A DNA stretch of 64,000 bases from Bacillus sp. EB106-08-02-XG196 (GTDB lineage Bacteria; Bacillota; Bacilli; Bacillales; Cytobacillaceae): contig NZ_JABWSY010000003.1 of the NCBI RefSeq assembly GCF_013396335.1, forward strand, positions 284,880 through 348,879. The letters are read 5' to 3'. The position numbers and the translations under genes were made by a program. Shown here piece by piece: positions 35,407-43,186 of the stretch; positions within the stretch are counted from its first letter, which is position 1; every line of letters starts with the position of its first letter. The notes under the pieces were generated by a model, which saw nothing but the letters and a program-made list of their open reading frames with translations, had not been told where the DNA came from and searched no databases.

Positions 35407-37032
35407 ATGATGGAGCATCTTAGGTGGGGTACACCGGATAGGCTGCGGGGTTTATTGTGTGAACTGGTGAGTTGGAGAAGTATGACGTTAACGGAGGGGG
35501 AGCGGGAGTTTCCCCGTAAGGTTCAAGCGAAACTTCAGGAATTGCGATATTTTCAGGAGAATCCCAGTCATTTGGGTCTGCATGATGCTGATTTGGGGCG
35601 CCGGTTCTTAACTGGCTTATATAAGGGGGATTCAGAGGAAACGATTGTTTTACTTAGTCATTTTGACACAGTTAATACAGAAGAATATGGGGACCTGGAG
35701 GAATTTGCTTATCAGCCGGAAGAATTGACCAAATTGCTTTTAAGTAGAATTGATGAGCTGCATAGCGATGCACAAAGTGATCTCAAATCTGGTGAATATT
35801 TGTTTGGACGGGGCACTATGGACATGAAGATGGGGCTCGCGATGCATATGAGATTATTGGAAAAAGCAACGGTTGAGAATTGGCCGATTAATCTTCTCCT
35901 GTTGACCGTTCCTGATGAAGAGGTAAATTCATCTGGAATGCGGGCAGCTGTTACCAAACTGCTGGAATTAAAAGAACATCATGATCTCAGCTATAAACTG
36001 TTCCTAAACGGAGAGCCGGTATTTACTCAGGAACCTGGTGACAGAAGTTTTTATGTTTATTCCGGATCGATAGGAAAAATTATGCCATCCGCGCTTTTTT
36101 ATGGAAAAGAAACACATGTGGGCGAACCGCTTAGCGGCATTACCGCTCCCTATATTGCATCATTTCTGACCCAACGGATGGAGTGGAATGTAAGTCTTCT
36201 GGAGGAAGTGAAGGGAGAAACCACACCGCTGCCTGTTACTCTGCAGCAAAAAGATTTACGGCTTGAATATTCAACTCAAACGCCCTATCGTTCTGCAGCA
36301 ATGTACAACGTGTTTTTAATGAAACGGAATGCTGAAGAAATCATGGAGATATTTGAAAGAGTTGCCATAGAGGCAGCTGGGGCATGCAATCAGGCGTATA
36401 AAGAGGTTTGTAGGAAGCAGTCTGTGAAGCCGGTTGGTAAAGTCCGTGTTTTGCGATATGAGGATTTACAAACTCATGCCATCCGTAAATTCGGAGCCAA
36501 TTTTGTAGAGGAAATAAAGGCTGAAGTTCAGGCAAATACAAACTGGGATGACCGTGAAAAATCATTGCGGATTGCTGACAGTCTGATGATAGAATGTCAG
36601 GAGCTTGCACCGGCCATTGTCTTACTATATGCACCTCCCTATTATCCAGCGGTTAATTCTTCAGATGATGAACTTGTTAAGAAATGTATCCAATATATTA
36701 GGGGAAAAGGGCAAAAAGAGTTTAATTTACCGGTAAAACAGGTTCATTATTTCAATGGAATCAGTGATTTAAGCTATGTTAATTACCAGGATGAAGGGGA
36801 AGGGTGGACTGCCTTTAAAGCAAACACGCCTGTCTGGGGAAGCAGTTACAGTATCCCTTTTGATGAAATGTCCAACCTTAGTGCTCCTGTCTTAAATGTC
36901 GGTCCGTTTGGTAAAGATGCCCATAAACGAACAGAGCGATTGCACATTAAAAGCGCATTCGAGGAAGTACCAACCTTAGTCGAGGGTATGATTAAAATGA
37001 TGACCTTGAGCATGTACCAATCACATAGTTGA
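35407..37032 (+). CDS. rocB: RocB-type M20 family arginine-utilisation protein
   Basis: M20 peptidase-fold protein of about 541 residues, close in length and content to Bacillus RocB, part of arginine use with unknown exact reaction. Metal-site features: LSHFDTVN (His and Asp), GRGTMDMKMG (Asp), and PDEEVNSSG (Glu pair). C-terminal VGPFGKDAHKRTERLH supplies the last His. Start at 35407 follows AAAGGGG; the open frame upstream is repeat sequence. It probably belongs to the DDAH operon although the repeats separate it. Confidence 0.82.
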   Translation: MMEHLRWGTPDRLRGLLCELVSWRSMTLTEGEREFPRKVQAKLQELRYFQENPSHLGLHDADLGRRFLTGLYKGDSEETIVLLSHFDTVNTEEYGDLEEFAYQPEELTKLLLSRIDELHSDAQSDLKSGEYLFGRGTMDMKMGLAMHMRLLEKATVENWPINLLLLTVPDEEVNSSGMRAAVTKLLELKEHHDLSYKLFLNGEPVFTQEPGDRSFYVYSGSIGKIMPSALFYGKETHVGEPLSGITAPYIASFLTQRMEWNVSLLEEVKGETTPLPVTLQQKDLRLEYSTQTPYRSAAMYNVFLMKRNAEEIMEIFERVAIEAAGACNQAYKEVCRKQSVKPVGKVRVLRYEDLQTHAIRKFGANFVEEIKAEVQANTNWDDREKSLRIADSLMIECQELAPAIVLLYAPPYYPAVNSSDDELVKKCIQYIRGKGQKEFNLPVKQVHYFNGISDLSYVNYQDEGEGWTAFKANTPVWGSSYSIPFDEMSNLSAPVLNVGPFGKDAHKRTERLHIKSAFEEVPTLVEGMIKMMTLSMYQSHS

Positions 37033-37042
37033 TATAAATAAG

Positions 37043-37072
37043 AGGCACCTTCCATATAGGATGGTGCCTTTA
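37043..37072 (+). terminator. Terminator after rocB
   Basis: AGGCACC pairs with GGTGCCT around TTCC/GGA with a short T tail. The stem core again uses GGCACC, so it could derive from the same repeat family. Confidence 0.75.
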
Positions 37073-37181
37073 AACAATTTCTAGTTATTTTTCTACGTGA
37101 GAATTTCCCACGATACGCATTTTTAATTTTCAGTAATATGGGTAAAACAAGAAGAAAGAAATTATTTTGGAGGCACCTATT

Positions 37182-37817
37182 ATGGAAGAAGTGCCTAATG
37201 AAATCGTTCCATTACCCCGCAAATTTTATGAAAAGCCTACCCTAGAACTGGCAAAGGCGTTGCTCGGATGCCTCCTTGTAAAAGAGACACACCAGGGCAT
37301 CGCTGCCGGGTATATTGTAGAAACAGAGGCATACATAGGTCCCGGTGATAAGGCAGCGCATAGCTATAACAACAGAAGGACAGCAAGAACAGAAATCATG
37401 TTCCATCGTTCCGGCCACGCCTATACATATCTTATGCATACACACTGCCTTTTCAACGTGGTCAGCGGTGGTGAAGAAAAACCTGAAGCTATTTTGGTCC
37501 GAGCACTGGAACCTCGGTACGGTATCGATTTTATGAAAACAAGGAGAGGGATTGAAGAATTAAAAAATCTGACAAACGGACCTGGAAAACTGACAAAGGC
37601 ATTAGGCATAACAATGGAGGACTATGGCTGCTCACTCACACATCCACCCTTATATTTAGCTAAAGGTTTTTATCCTGAAAGCATTTCAGTCGGAAAAAGA
37701 ATTGGAATTGAGAATACTGGTGAAGCAAGGGATTATCCTTGGCGATTCTGGATTACGAATAATCAATTTGTTTCGAGGCATCAAAAGTTCGAATACGTAG
37801 TCAATTTGAAACCGTGA
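37182..37817 (+). CDS. 3-methyladenine DNA glycosylase (AAG/MPG family)
   Basis: Base-excision repair enzyme of 211 residues that removes alkylated purines such as 3-methyladenine and hypoxanthine. The block YIVETEAYIGPGDKAAHS carries the catalytic Glu, and RRTARTEIMF and GPGKLTKALGI are DNA-binding loops of the human AAG-type fold. Start at 37182 with GGAGG nine bases upstream; an upstream TTG falls inside that site. It stands alone between terminators. Confidence 0.9.
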   Translation: MEEVPNEIVPLPRKFYEKPTLELAKALLGCLLVKETHQGIAAGYIVETEAYIGPGDKAAHSYNNRRTARTEIMFHRSGHAYTYLMHTHCLFNVVSGGEEKPEAILVRALEPRYGIDFMKTRRGIEELKNLTNGPGKLTKALGITMEDYGCSLTHPPLYLAKGFYPESISVGKRIGIENTGEARDYPWRFWITNNQFVSRHQKFEYVVNLKP

Positions 37818-37939
37818 TGATCATCACAAAATTATCGACACTATTGGGCTATTATTTAATAAGAGTTAATAGATACGACCGAAACCATGAAAAATAGGAA
37901 TTTTAGATGAATGGTATGGTTGGAAGAGGGTGCTAAACG

Positions 37940-38449
37940 GTGGAAAATTCGAATATTGTATTAAGTGCTCCATTGCAGCAATTAATGGATGAGCATGTGT
38001 CGCTTCGGCAAGATATGAATCATTTCTATGAGATTACAGAAGAGATAGAATCTGATTCTGGTCTTACTGTGGTTCAATTGTTTACGAAATTGCATGAACG
38101 GGTATCAGCTTTTGCTAAAGAGCTGAAGGCACATTCAAAACGAGAGGATGAAGGGTTGTTCCCTATGATGGCTCGCCGTCTAGGAGAGAATGACAGAACA
38201 ATTGAGGTAATGGAACAAGAACATGAGAAGGCAGAAGGGCATCTGCAGGATTTTCTAACTGAGGCTGATCAGGCGGGAGCGTCCATAGATGAAAACGAGG
38301 CTCAATGGATTACAGTATACGCCGTCCAAGCTTATGCTACCTTAACACAACACTTTGCAAAGGAAGAAAAAATGTTGTTTCCGTTGGCTGAGAAGTTACT
38401 ATCGGCTGATGAAAAAGAGGAACTTAAAAGACTCTTTCAGGTATGCTAG
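37940..38449 (+). CDS. Hemerythrin-like (HHE) domain protein
   Basis: Four-helix-bundle protein of 169 residues with a probable di-iron site. Iron-ligand candidates run in order: DEHVSLR, HSKREDEGLFP, EQEHEKAEGHL and QHFAKEEKMLFP. Such proteins bind oxygen or sense NO or oxidative stress; related to YwnE/ScdA-like repair factors only in the domain. GTG-like upstream spacing is fair (GGAAGAGGGTG). Single gene with terminator. Confidence 0.82.
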   Translation: MENSNIVLSAPLQQLMDEHVSLRQDMNHFYEITEEIESDSGLTVVQLFTKLHERVSAFAKELKAHSKREDEGLFPMMARRLGENDRTIEVMEQEHEKAEGHLQDFLTEADQAGASIDENEAQWITVYAVQAYATLTQHFAKEEKMLFPLAEKLLSADEKEELKRLFQVC

Positions 38450-38488
38450 AGAGAATCCTGGCCAAAAGTATATGTTTATTGGAAAGAA

Positions 38489-38534
38489 ACAAACCACCTA
38501 AGTATTCTTAAAGTACACTTAGGTGGTTTGTTTT
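38489..38534. terminator. Bidirectional terminator between hemerythrin and AEC genes
   Basis: AAACCACCTAAGT pairs perfectly with ACTTAGGTGGTTT; T runs follow on the plus strand, and the minus-strand gene ends 14 bases away. Confidence 0.88.
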
Positions 38535-38547
38535 TAATTAAAAAACT

Positions 38548-39459
38548 TTATAAAATAAAGTTTGAAAAAATATATAAAATAACAATACTTATTATAATCG
38601 TTATATTTGACATAGTGGCAATGAAACGGGTGCTGTCGGTGCTATATTTGAATTCTACCGCAAATGTTAAGGCAGATGCAGCAACAGGCAATAATAGTCC
38701 AATTAGAATAGTAGATCGAAGCATGATATCGTATGGAAGGATAAAGTATAAGAATAACCCAACAGTAAGACCCAAACCATACCGAAAAGCTAAGAATTTC
38801 ACCATTGGCTTAATAAACTGTTTGTCAAACTTAAAATTTAAAAAGAGTCCTAGTAGTAATAATGATAACGGTATATTTGCTCCTGAGATTTTACTTGCAA
38901 CATTAATAAACATATCAGGTAATTGGATATGGCTAAAATTTAAAACACTAGCAATTATATAAGTCATTAAAGGAATGGACTTGCCCAGCTTTTTTAGAAT
39001 TTCTAGTGGGTTAAGACGAAGACCTTCTTCCGAGAAATAACTTCCTAAAATATACGCAATTCCAAAGACAACGAAGGATGCACCAACATCGAACATACTA
39101 AAATAGGTTAATCCATCCATCCCCCAAATAGCATAGACTAATGGAAATGCAAATAAGCCGACATTAAATCCGGATGATAGCATCATAAGTGAACCTTTAA
39201 GTTCTCTTTCTTCATTTTTAAAAACGAATAAGCCTAGTAAAGCTGTGATGATTCCGTACACGAGGACAATTACTGGTAACAACATTAAAGAAGTTTCTAT
39301 CTTTACAGAATCGAAAGTTACAAGAACTAAGGCAGGAAGGGTAATTTTAAAAATAATTTTTGAAATCACTTCTCCATCTTTTTCTTGTAGTATATTTATT
39401 CGTTTTAATAGATAGCCCAATGCAATGATGATAATAATATAAAGAAATTCCTGATTCAT
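38548..39459 (-). CDS. AEC-family carrier, second
   Basis: Membrane transporter of 303 residues, about ten spans, with GYLLKRINILQEKDGEVISK near the start and SSGFNVGLFAFPLVYAIWG at about 90-108, the SNxGxxGxP-type region of AEC proteins. Distant paralog of the carrier at 26431. Substrate unknown. Monocistronic, with a TATAAT-like box about 90 bases upstream on the minus strand. Confidence 0.8.
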   Translation of the reverse strand: MNQEFLYIIIIIALGYLLKRINILQEKDGEVISKIIFKITLPALVLVTFDSVKIETSLMLLPVIVLVYGIITALLGLFVFKNEERELKGSLMMLSSGFNVGLFAFPLVYAIWGMDGLTYFSMFDVGASFVVFGIAYILGSYFSEEGLRLNPLEILKKLGKSIPLMTYIIASVLNFSHIQLPDMFINVASKISGANIPLSLLLLGLFLNFKFDKQFIKPMVKFLAFRYGLGLTVGLFLYFILPYDIMLRSTILIGLLLPVAASALTFAVEFKYSTDSTRFIATMSNITIIISIVILYIFSNFIL

Positions 39460-39642
39460 ATTTAAATTACGCTCCTCTAAGATGTTTCTAAATCTGTATA
39501 AAAAAATTGAATATAAAAGTTTAATTCTAATTAAACCATATTTTCAAACATTATAATGCAATTTATGCTTATTTATCCGCAAAGTAATTTGCACTTGTGC
39601 GTGTTTTTAATAAGGTATTTAATGGTTTATTATTTTAAAATA

Positions 39643-39671
39643 TTGTCACATTCTTATTAACATGATACTAT
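39643..39671 (+). promoter_or_regulatory. Sigma-A promoter of the attenuated MFS gene
   Basis: TTGTCA at 39643-39648 and TACTAT at 39666-39671 with a 17-base spacer. The start point near 39678 falls just before the PyrR-like stem, as expected for an attenuation leader. Confidence 0.7.
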
Positions 39672-39686
39672 AAGGTGAAATTAAAT

Positions 39687-39795
39687 CCCTTTAATCTGGT
39701 CCAGAGAGTCCAAAAAGGCGAATCAAACTTCATACATAATTTATTATGTCTATGAATGCCTTTTTGTCCTTTGGATGGAAGGGCATTTTATTTTT
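39687..39795 (+). promoter_or_regulatory. PyrR-type transcription attenuator leader
   Basis: GGTCCAGAGAGTCC at 39698-39711 fits the PyrR-binding loop ARUCCNGNGAGGYU at 11 positions, and two of the three changes are a compensating G-C for A-U pair. A lower stem CCCTTT/AAAGG encloses it. AAAAAGGC at 39712-39719 can instead pair with GCCTTTTT near 39757 (antiterminator), which excludes a third stem, AATGCC to GGCATT (about 39753-39783), followed by TTTATTTTT (terminator). The three exclusive stems are those of pyr attenuation in Bacillus. UMP-bound PyrR would favour termination. Confidence 0.6.
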
Positions 39796-39848
39796 GCCTA
39801 TTATCTTTTAATCTGAGTCCTGTGAGGCTTGAAAGGAGAACAACAAGA

Positions 39849-41066
39849 ATGGATTATCGTAAAAAAACAGTAGTCGCTTCAGTAGCAGGTTTAACATTAG
39901 AGGGCATGGATATAATGTTTATCTCCTTTGCGATGTCGATGATCATTGCGGAGTTTCATATCGATATGGCAGCAGGTGGACTAATTTCTTCCATTACTAA
40001 TTTAGGAATGCTTGCTGGGGGAGTCATTTTCGGTATTTTAGCAGATAAATTTGGGAGAGTTAGAATTTTCACTTATACAATTCTACTATTTGCCGTCGGA
40101 ACTGCGTTAACCGGGCTCGCACAAAATATTGAACAAGTATATTTATTTAGGTTTATTGCAGGTTTAGGTGCTGGGGGAGAATACGGTATTGGTATGGCCC
40201 TTGTCGCTGAGGCATGGCCAAAGAATAAACAAGGGCGCGCGTCTTCCTACGTAAGTGTCGGTGCTCAATATGGTGTTATCCTTGCCGCTCTTCTTAGTGC
40301 GATGATCCTTCCTTCATGGGGATGGAGAGGGTTGTTCTTCGTTGGATTGGCACCGGTCATTTTTGCCTTTATCGTTCGAAAGAAACTAGACGAATCACCG
40401 GTATGGGTGGAATCACAAAAGAAAAAGCAACTCGTTCAGAAGCAAGGAAAATTGAAGCAATTGTTTGCTACTCCTAGAATTGCCGTAACGACTTTCGCTT
40501 TAGCAATAATGGCAACCGTACAAATCGCTGGTTATAATGGTTTAATGATTTGGCTGCCATCTATGCTTCAACAATCCCAAGGACTATCCGTTTCAAGCTC
40601 AGCGCTTTGGACAATTAGTACCGCTGCAGGAATGATAGCCGGTATGTTAACATTCGGACAATTTATGGATCGTTTTGGAATGAAACGCTCATATGGAATC
40701 TTCTTAGCTGCTTCCGCTGTTGCTGTCTTCTTATATTCCTTTGCTTCAGGCAGCACAGGACTACTAATTGGCGGTGCAATTGTAGGATTCTTCTCGAATG
40801 GAATGTTTGCAGGGTATGGAGCATTAATTAGTAAGTATTATTCAGTAGAAATTCGCAGTACAGCAACCAATACGATTTTTAACTTTGGCAGGGCCTTAGG
40901 GGGCTTATCTCCTATTTTAGTAGGGTATATCCTGCAGCACTCAAATGTAACGGTAGCAATGACGTACCTAGCACTGCTCTATTGTATCTCCTTTATAGCC
41001 ATGGTTAGTTTACGAAAAGTAAAAGGTAAACAAGAAGAAATCAATACTTTGTCTGAAGCAGTGTAG
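39849..41066 (+). CDS. MFS transporter behind a PyrR-type leader
   Basis: Twelve-span transporter of 405 residues. LTLEGMDIMFISFAMS near residue 15 and GILADKFGRVRI give the general MFS motif A; RFIAGLGAGGEYGIGMALVAEAWP is motif of the AAHS/sugar-porter side. Start at 39849 after AAAGGAG at ten bases. The attenuator implies expression when UMP is low, so a pyrimidine precursor such as orotate, or a nucleobase, is an attractive substrate; that is inference. A terminator follows. Confidence 0.82.
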   Translation: MDYRKKTVVASVAGLTLEGMDIMFISFAMSMIIAEFHIDMAAGGLISSITNLGMLAGGVIFGILADKFGRVRIFTYTILLFAVGTALTGLAQNIEQVYLFRFIAGLGAGGEYGIGMALVAEAWPKNKQGRASSYVSVGAQYGVILAALLSAMILPSWGWRGLFFVGLAPVIFAFIVRKKLDESPVWVESQKKKQLVQKQGKLKQLFATPRIAVTTFALAIMATVQIAGYNGLMIWLPSMLQQSQGLSVSSSALWTISTAAGMIAGMLTFGQFMDRFGMKRSYGIFLAASAVAVFLYSFASGSTGLLIGGAIVGFFSNGMFAGYGALISKYYSVEIRSTATNTIFNFGRALGGLSPILVGYILQHSNVTVAMTYLALLYCISFIAMVSLRKVKGKQEEINTLSEAV

Positions 41067-41068
41067 GG

Positions 41069-41124
41069 CTAATAAAAAGTCATTCTCTCAAACATTCATG
41101 TAGGAGGGGATGGCTTTTTATTGT
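41069..41124 (+). terminator. Terminator after the attenuated MFS gene
   Basis: AATAAAAAG and CTTTTTATT flank an inner CATTCTC/GGGGATG stem with a G-T pair; the right arm supplies the T-rich tail. Confidence 0.65.
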
Positions 41125-41261
41125 AAAATAAATGAATTTTTGGAAAATAGCATTGACTCGTTCGAATGAAACATGATATAAACACAGTAAGAATTTTAGT
41201 ACTTTAAAGCATGTGGATTACAAATAATGACAAAAAAGGAATTACAGGAGGAATTACTTTC

Positions 41262-42221
41262 ATGGGACATCGTAACAAGATAATAGACTGCACCATTCGA
41301 GATGGAGGCTTAGTTAACAATTGGGATTTCAGTGTCGAATTTGTTCAAGACTTGTATAATGGTTTAAGTGCAGCTGGTGTTGAATACATGGAGATTGGTT
41401 ACAAAAACTCCCCAAAATTACTCAATGCGACTGAGCCAAATCCATGGAGATTTCTAGATGATAACTTCTTGAAAGAAATCTTCCCTGAGAAAAAATTTAC
41501 GAAGTTTTCTGCTCTAGTGGATATTGGCCGTGTGGATCCAAATGACATTTTACCACGTGAACAAAGTGTTTTAGATATGATCCGAGTGGCATGCTATATT
41601 CGTGAAGTCGATAAAGGGTTAGAGCTTGTACAAATGTTTCATGATTTGGGTTATGAGACTTCCCTTAATATAATGGCTTTATCAAGTGTACCTGAAAAGC
41701 AGCTTACGAAAGCATTTGATATGGTGAGGGAAAGTCCTGTAGATGTTGTATATATTGTCGATTCCTTCGGAAGCTTGGATCCTGCGGATATTGAACACCA
41801 AGTGAAAAGATTCCAAGAGCTAATCCCTAACAAACAGCTTGGAATCCATACGCATAATAACATGCAGTTAGCATTCGCCAATACATTAGCGGCATTGCAA
41901 AACGGAGTTACATACCTGGATTCATCTGTTTATGGCATGGGTCGTGCTGCTGGTAATTGTAACACAGAACTACTTGTTAGCTACATTCAAAAACCAAGCT
42001 ATGAACTTAAGCCAGTACTTGAAGTGATTGAAAAGCACATGTTAGACATGCGCCAAAAGTGGGAGTGGGGTTATATCATTCCGTATATGATTTCTGGTGT
42101 ACTTAATGAGCATCCCCGTGTCGCCATGGCTTACCGCGATAGCGACAATCGTGATAAATTCGTCGATTTTTATGATAAGGTAACATCCCCCGAAGCCTCC
42201 ATTGCAACAGCAATGAAATAG
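41262..42221 (+). CDS. HMGL-like aldolase (DRE-TIM metallolyase family)
   Basis: TIM-barrel carbon-carbon lyase of 319 residues. The N-terminal IIDCTIRDGGLVNNWDFS is the DxTxRDG metal and catalytic signature, and GIHTHNNMQLAFANT supplies the HxH metal ligands; VYGMGRAAGNCNTE follows. It resembles 4-hydroxy-2-oxovalerate aldolases such as DmpG but lacks the usual C-terminal communication domain and has no acylating dehydrogenase next to it. Start at 41262 after AGGAGG; earlier ATG lacks a site. Substrate unknown; could join the product of the hydratase at 29355. Confidence 0.78.
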   Translation: MGHRNKIIDCTIRDGGLVNNWDFSVEFVQDLYNGLSAAGVEYMEIGYKNSPKLLNATEPNPWRFLDDNFLKEIFPEKKFTKFSALVDIGRVDPNDILPREQSVLDMIRVACYIREVDKGLELVQMFHDLGYETSLNIMALSSVPEKQLTKAFDMVRESPVDVVYIVDSFGSLDPADIEHQVKRFQELIPNKQLGIHTHNNMQLAFANTLAALQNGVTYLDSSVYGMGRAAGNCNTELLVSYIQKPSYELKPVLEVIEKHMLDMRQKWEWGYIIPYMISGVLNEHPRVAMAYRDSDNRDKFVDFYDKVTSPEASIATAMK

Positions 42222-42233
42222 GTAAGACTGAAA

Positions 42234-42263
42234 AAAGTACCTCTCTTGAGAGGTGCTTTTTTT
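42234..42263 (+). terminator. Terminator after the aldolase
   Basis: AAGTACCTCTC pairs with GAGAGGTGCTT and seven T follow. Confidence 0.88.
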
Positions 42264-42301
42264 GTCTTACTAGAGATTGTTTAACATGCAATTGTAAGGT
42301 A

Positions 42302-42380
42302 GCAAAAAAACTTTGCGGTAACAACCTTATAAAACATTAATATGCAAAATATTTTGGCATAGGCAAAGAAATTTTGCGGT
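42302..42380 (+). promoter_or_regulatory. Enhancer-like repeats upstream of the sigma-54 promoter
   Basis: GCAAA-N5-TTTGCGGTAA occurs twice, at 42302-42321 and 42363-42382, 61 bases apart, and each core is an inverted repeat. Between them lies TATGCAAAATATTTTGGCATA (42341-42361), another near-palindrome. The copies sit about 70 and 130 bases before the -12 box, where a bEBP activator would bind. Confidence 0.6.
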
Positions 42381-42429
42381 AATTCTATTTAAAAGAATAA
42401 TAAAATCTATATTTCTAATGGCAATCATC

Positions 42430-42447
42430 TTGGCACACTTATTGCAT
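42430..42447 (+). promoter_or_regulatory. Sigma-54 (SigL) promoter
   Basis: TTGGCAC, five bases, then TTGCAT: the GG and GC doublets are 12 bases apart, as in the -24/-12 consensus. Transcription should start near 42457 and reads into microprotein B and perhaps the permease beyond. Confidence 0.75.
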
Positions 42448-42581
42448 TATAGAAGAACGAGATATAAAACAATATTATGTTGTCAATAGTGAAAATCAGT
42501 AAATGAAAAAACTGATTCAATTTATCAGTAATTTTCAGAAGGTTCAGTTTTAAAAATAAAAATATGAAGCGAGGAATAATT

Positions 42582-42740
42582 ATGTGGGTCATTACGGTGC
42601 ATTCAGAAAAGAATATTCAAATGTTTGAGTTCGATAATCAAGAGGAAGCAAGAGCCACTTACAAGAGTATAAAAGGGTGTAAATATCTCAGTGAAGTGAT
42701 TTACTATAATGATTTTGATATAGTTGAATCACATTATTAA
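42582..42740 (+). CDS. 52-residue conserved microprotein, copy B
   Basis: Small ORF with GAGGA eight bases upstream, starting MWVITVHSEKNIQMFEFDNQ and containing GCKYLSEVIYYND. It is a paralog of the 48-residue protein at 26209, with more than half of aligned residues identical, and has a longer acidic tail. It is the first gene after the sigma-54 promoter, with a 125-base leader. Function not recognised. The family links two transporter transcripts, citM-like and amino-acid permease, in one window. Confidence 0.8.
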   Translation: MWVITVHSEKNIQMFEFDNQEEARATYKSIKGCKYLSEVIYYNDFDIVESHY

Positions 42741-42868
42741 TCCGATTTTTCCAATTTTCAGAGGTATTGACAGTGTATATAGGGGAGTTCAGATTATTTT
42801 ATATTTTTGAAAAAAAGTATTTTACTTTTCTTAAGATAACAACTATTATAATATTGAAAATAGTTTCA

Positions 42869-43000
42869 AATTTCTAAATCGCTGAAACCATTTAGGCACG
42901 GGGGAACCATATGGATTTAATCAATCCAAGGGGTGAATCCTTTTTAAGGTAGGGCTACTTAGTAGGCCCGAATCCGACAGCTAACCTCGTAAGCGTTTAT
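42869..43000 (+). ncRNA. c-di-AMP riboswitch (ydaO-yuaA)
   Basis: Conserved parts are in order: AAATCGCTGAAACC at the 5' side, GGGGGAACCA, GGGGTGAATCC, GGCCCGAATCCGACAGCTAA and CCTCGTAAGCG at the end, the last pairing with the first to close the pseudosymmetric fold. It precedes a terminator and an amino-acid permease. In known examples c-di-AMP binding favours termination, so high c-di-AMP should switch the permease off. A TATAAT at 42847-42852 may be the promoter -10. Confidence 0.9.
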
Positions 43001-43034
43001 GAGAAGGAAGGTGGAACTTGTGACACGATTATTT

Positions 43035-43079
43035 AGTGTCTACAAGTCTATTTCTCATGACTTGTAGACACTTTTTTTA
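43035..43079 (+). terminator. Riboswitch-controlled terminator
   Basis: AGTGTCTACAAGTC and GACTTGTAGACACT form a perfect 14-base stem followed by seven T, about 110 bases before the permease start. It is the expression platform of the c-di-AMP riboswitch. Confidence 0.92.
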
Positions 43080-43186
43080 TTTCTTAAATAGATTTTCTAC
43101 TCCTAGGGGGATTATTTATTTTCAAAAGGAAATAGCCTACATATGTTTGAAACCGCTTTCTATAAAAAATGAAAGGACTGAAGCAA

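Noticed and set aside
38528..38962. 144-residue ORF on the plus strand
   Set aside because: It is the antisense frame of the AEC carrier gene, which has clear membrane spans and motifs.
39756..39848. 31-residue N-terminal extension of the MFS protein
   Set aside because: It runs through the terminator stem of the leader; the ATG at 39849 has the only good ribosome site.
43144..43162. cre site near the riboswitch-controlled permease
   Set aside because: TGAAACCGCTTTCT has two mismatches to the cre core, including the R before CG; too weak to list.
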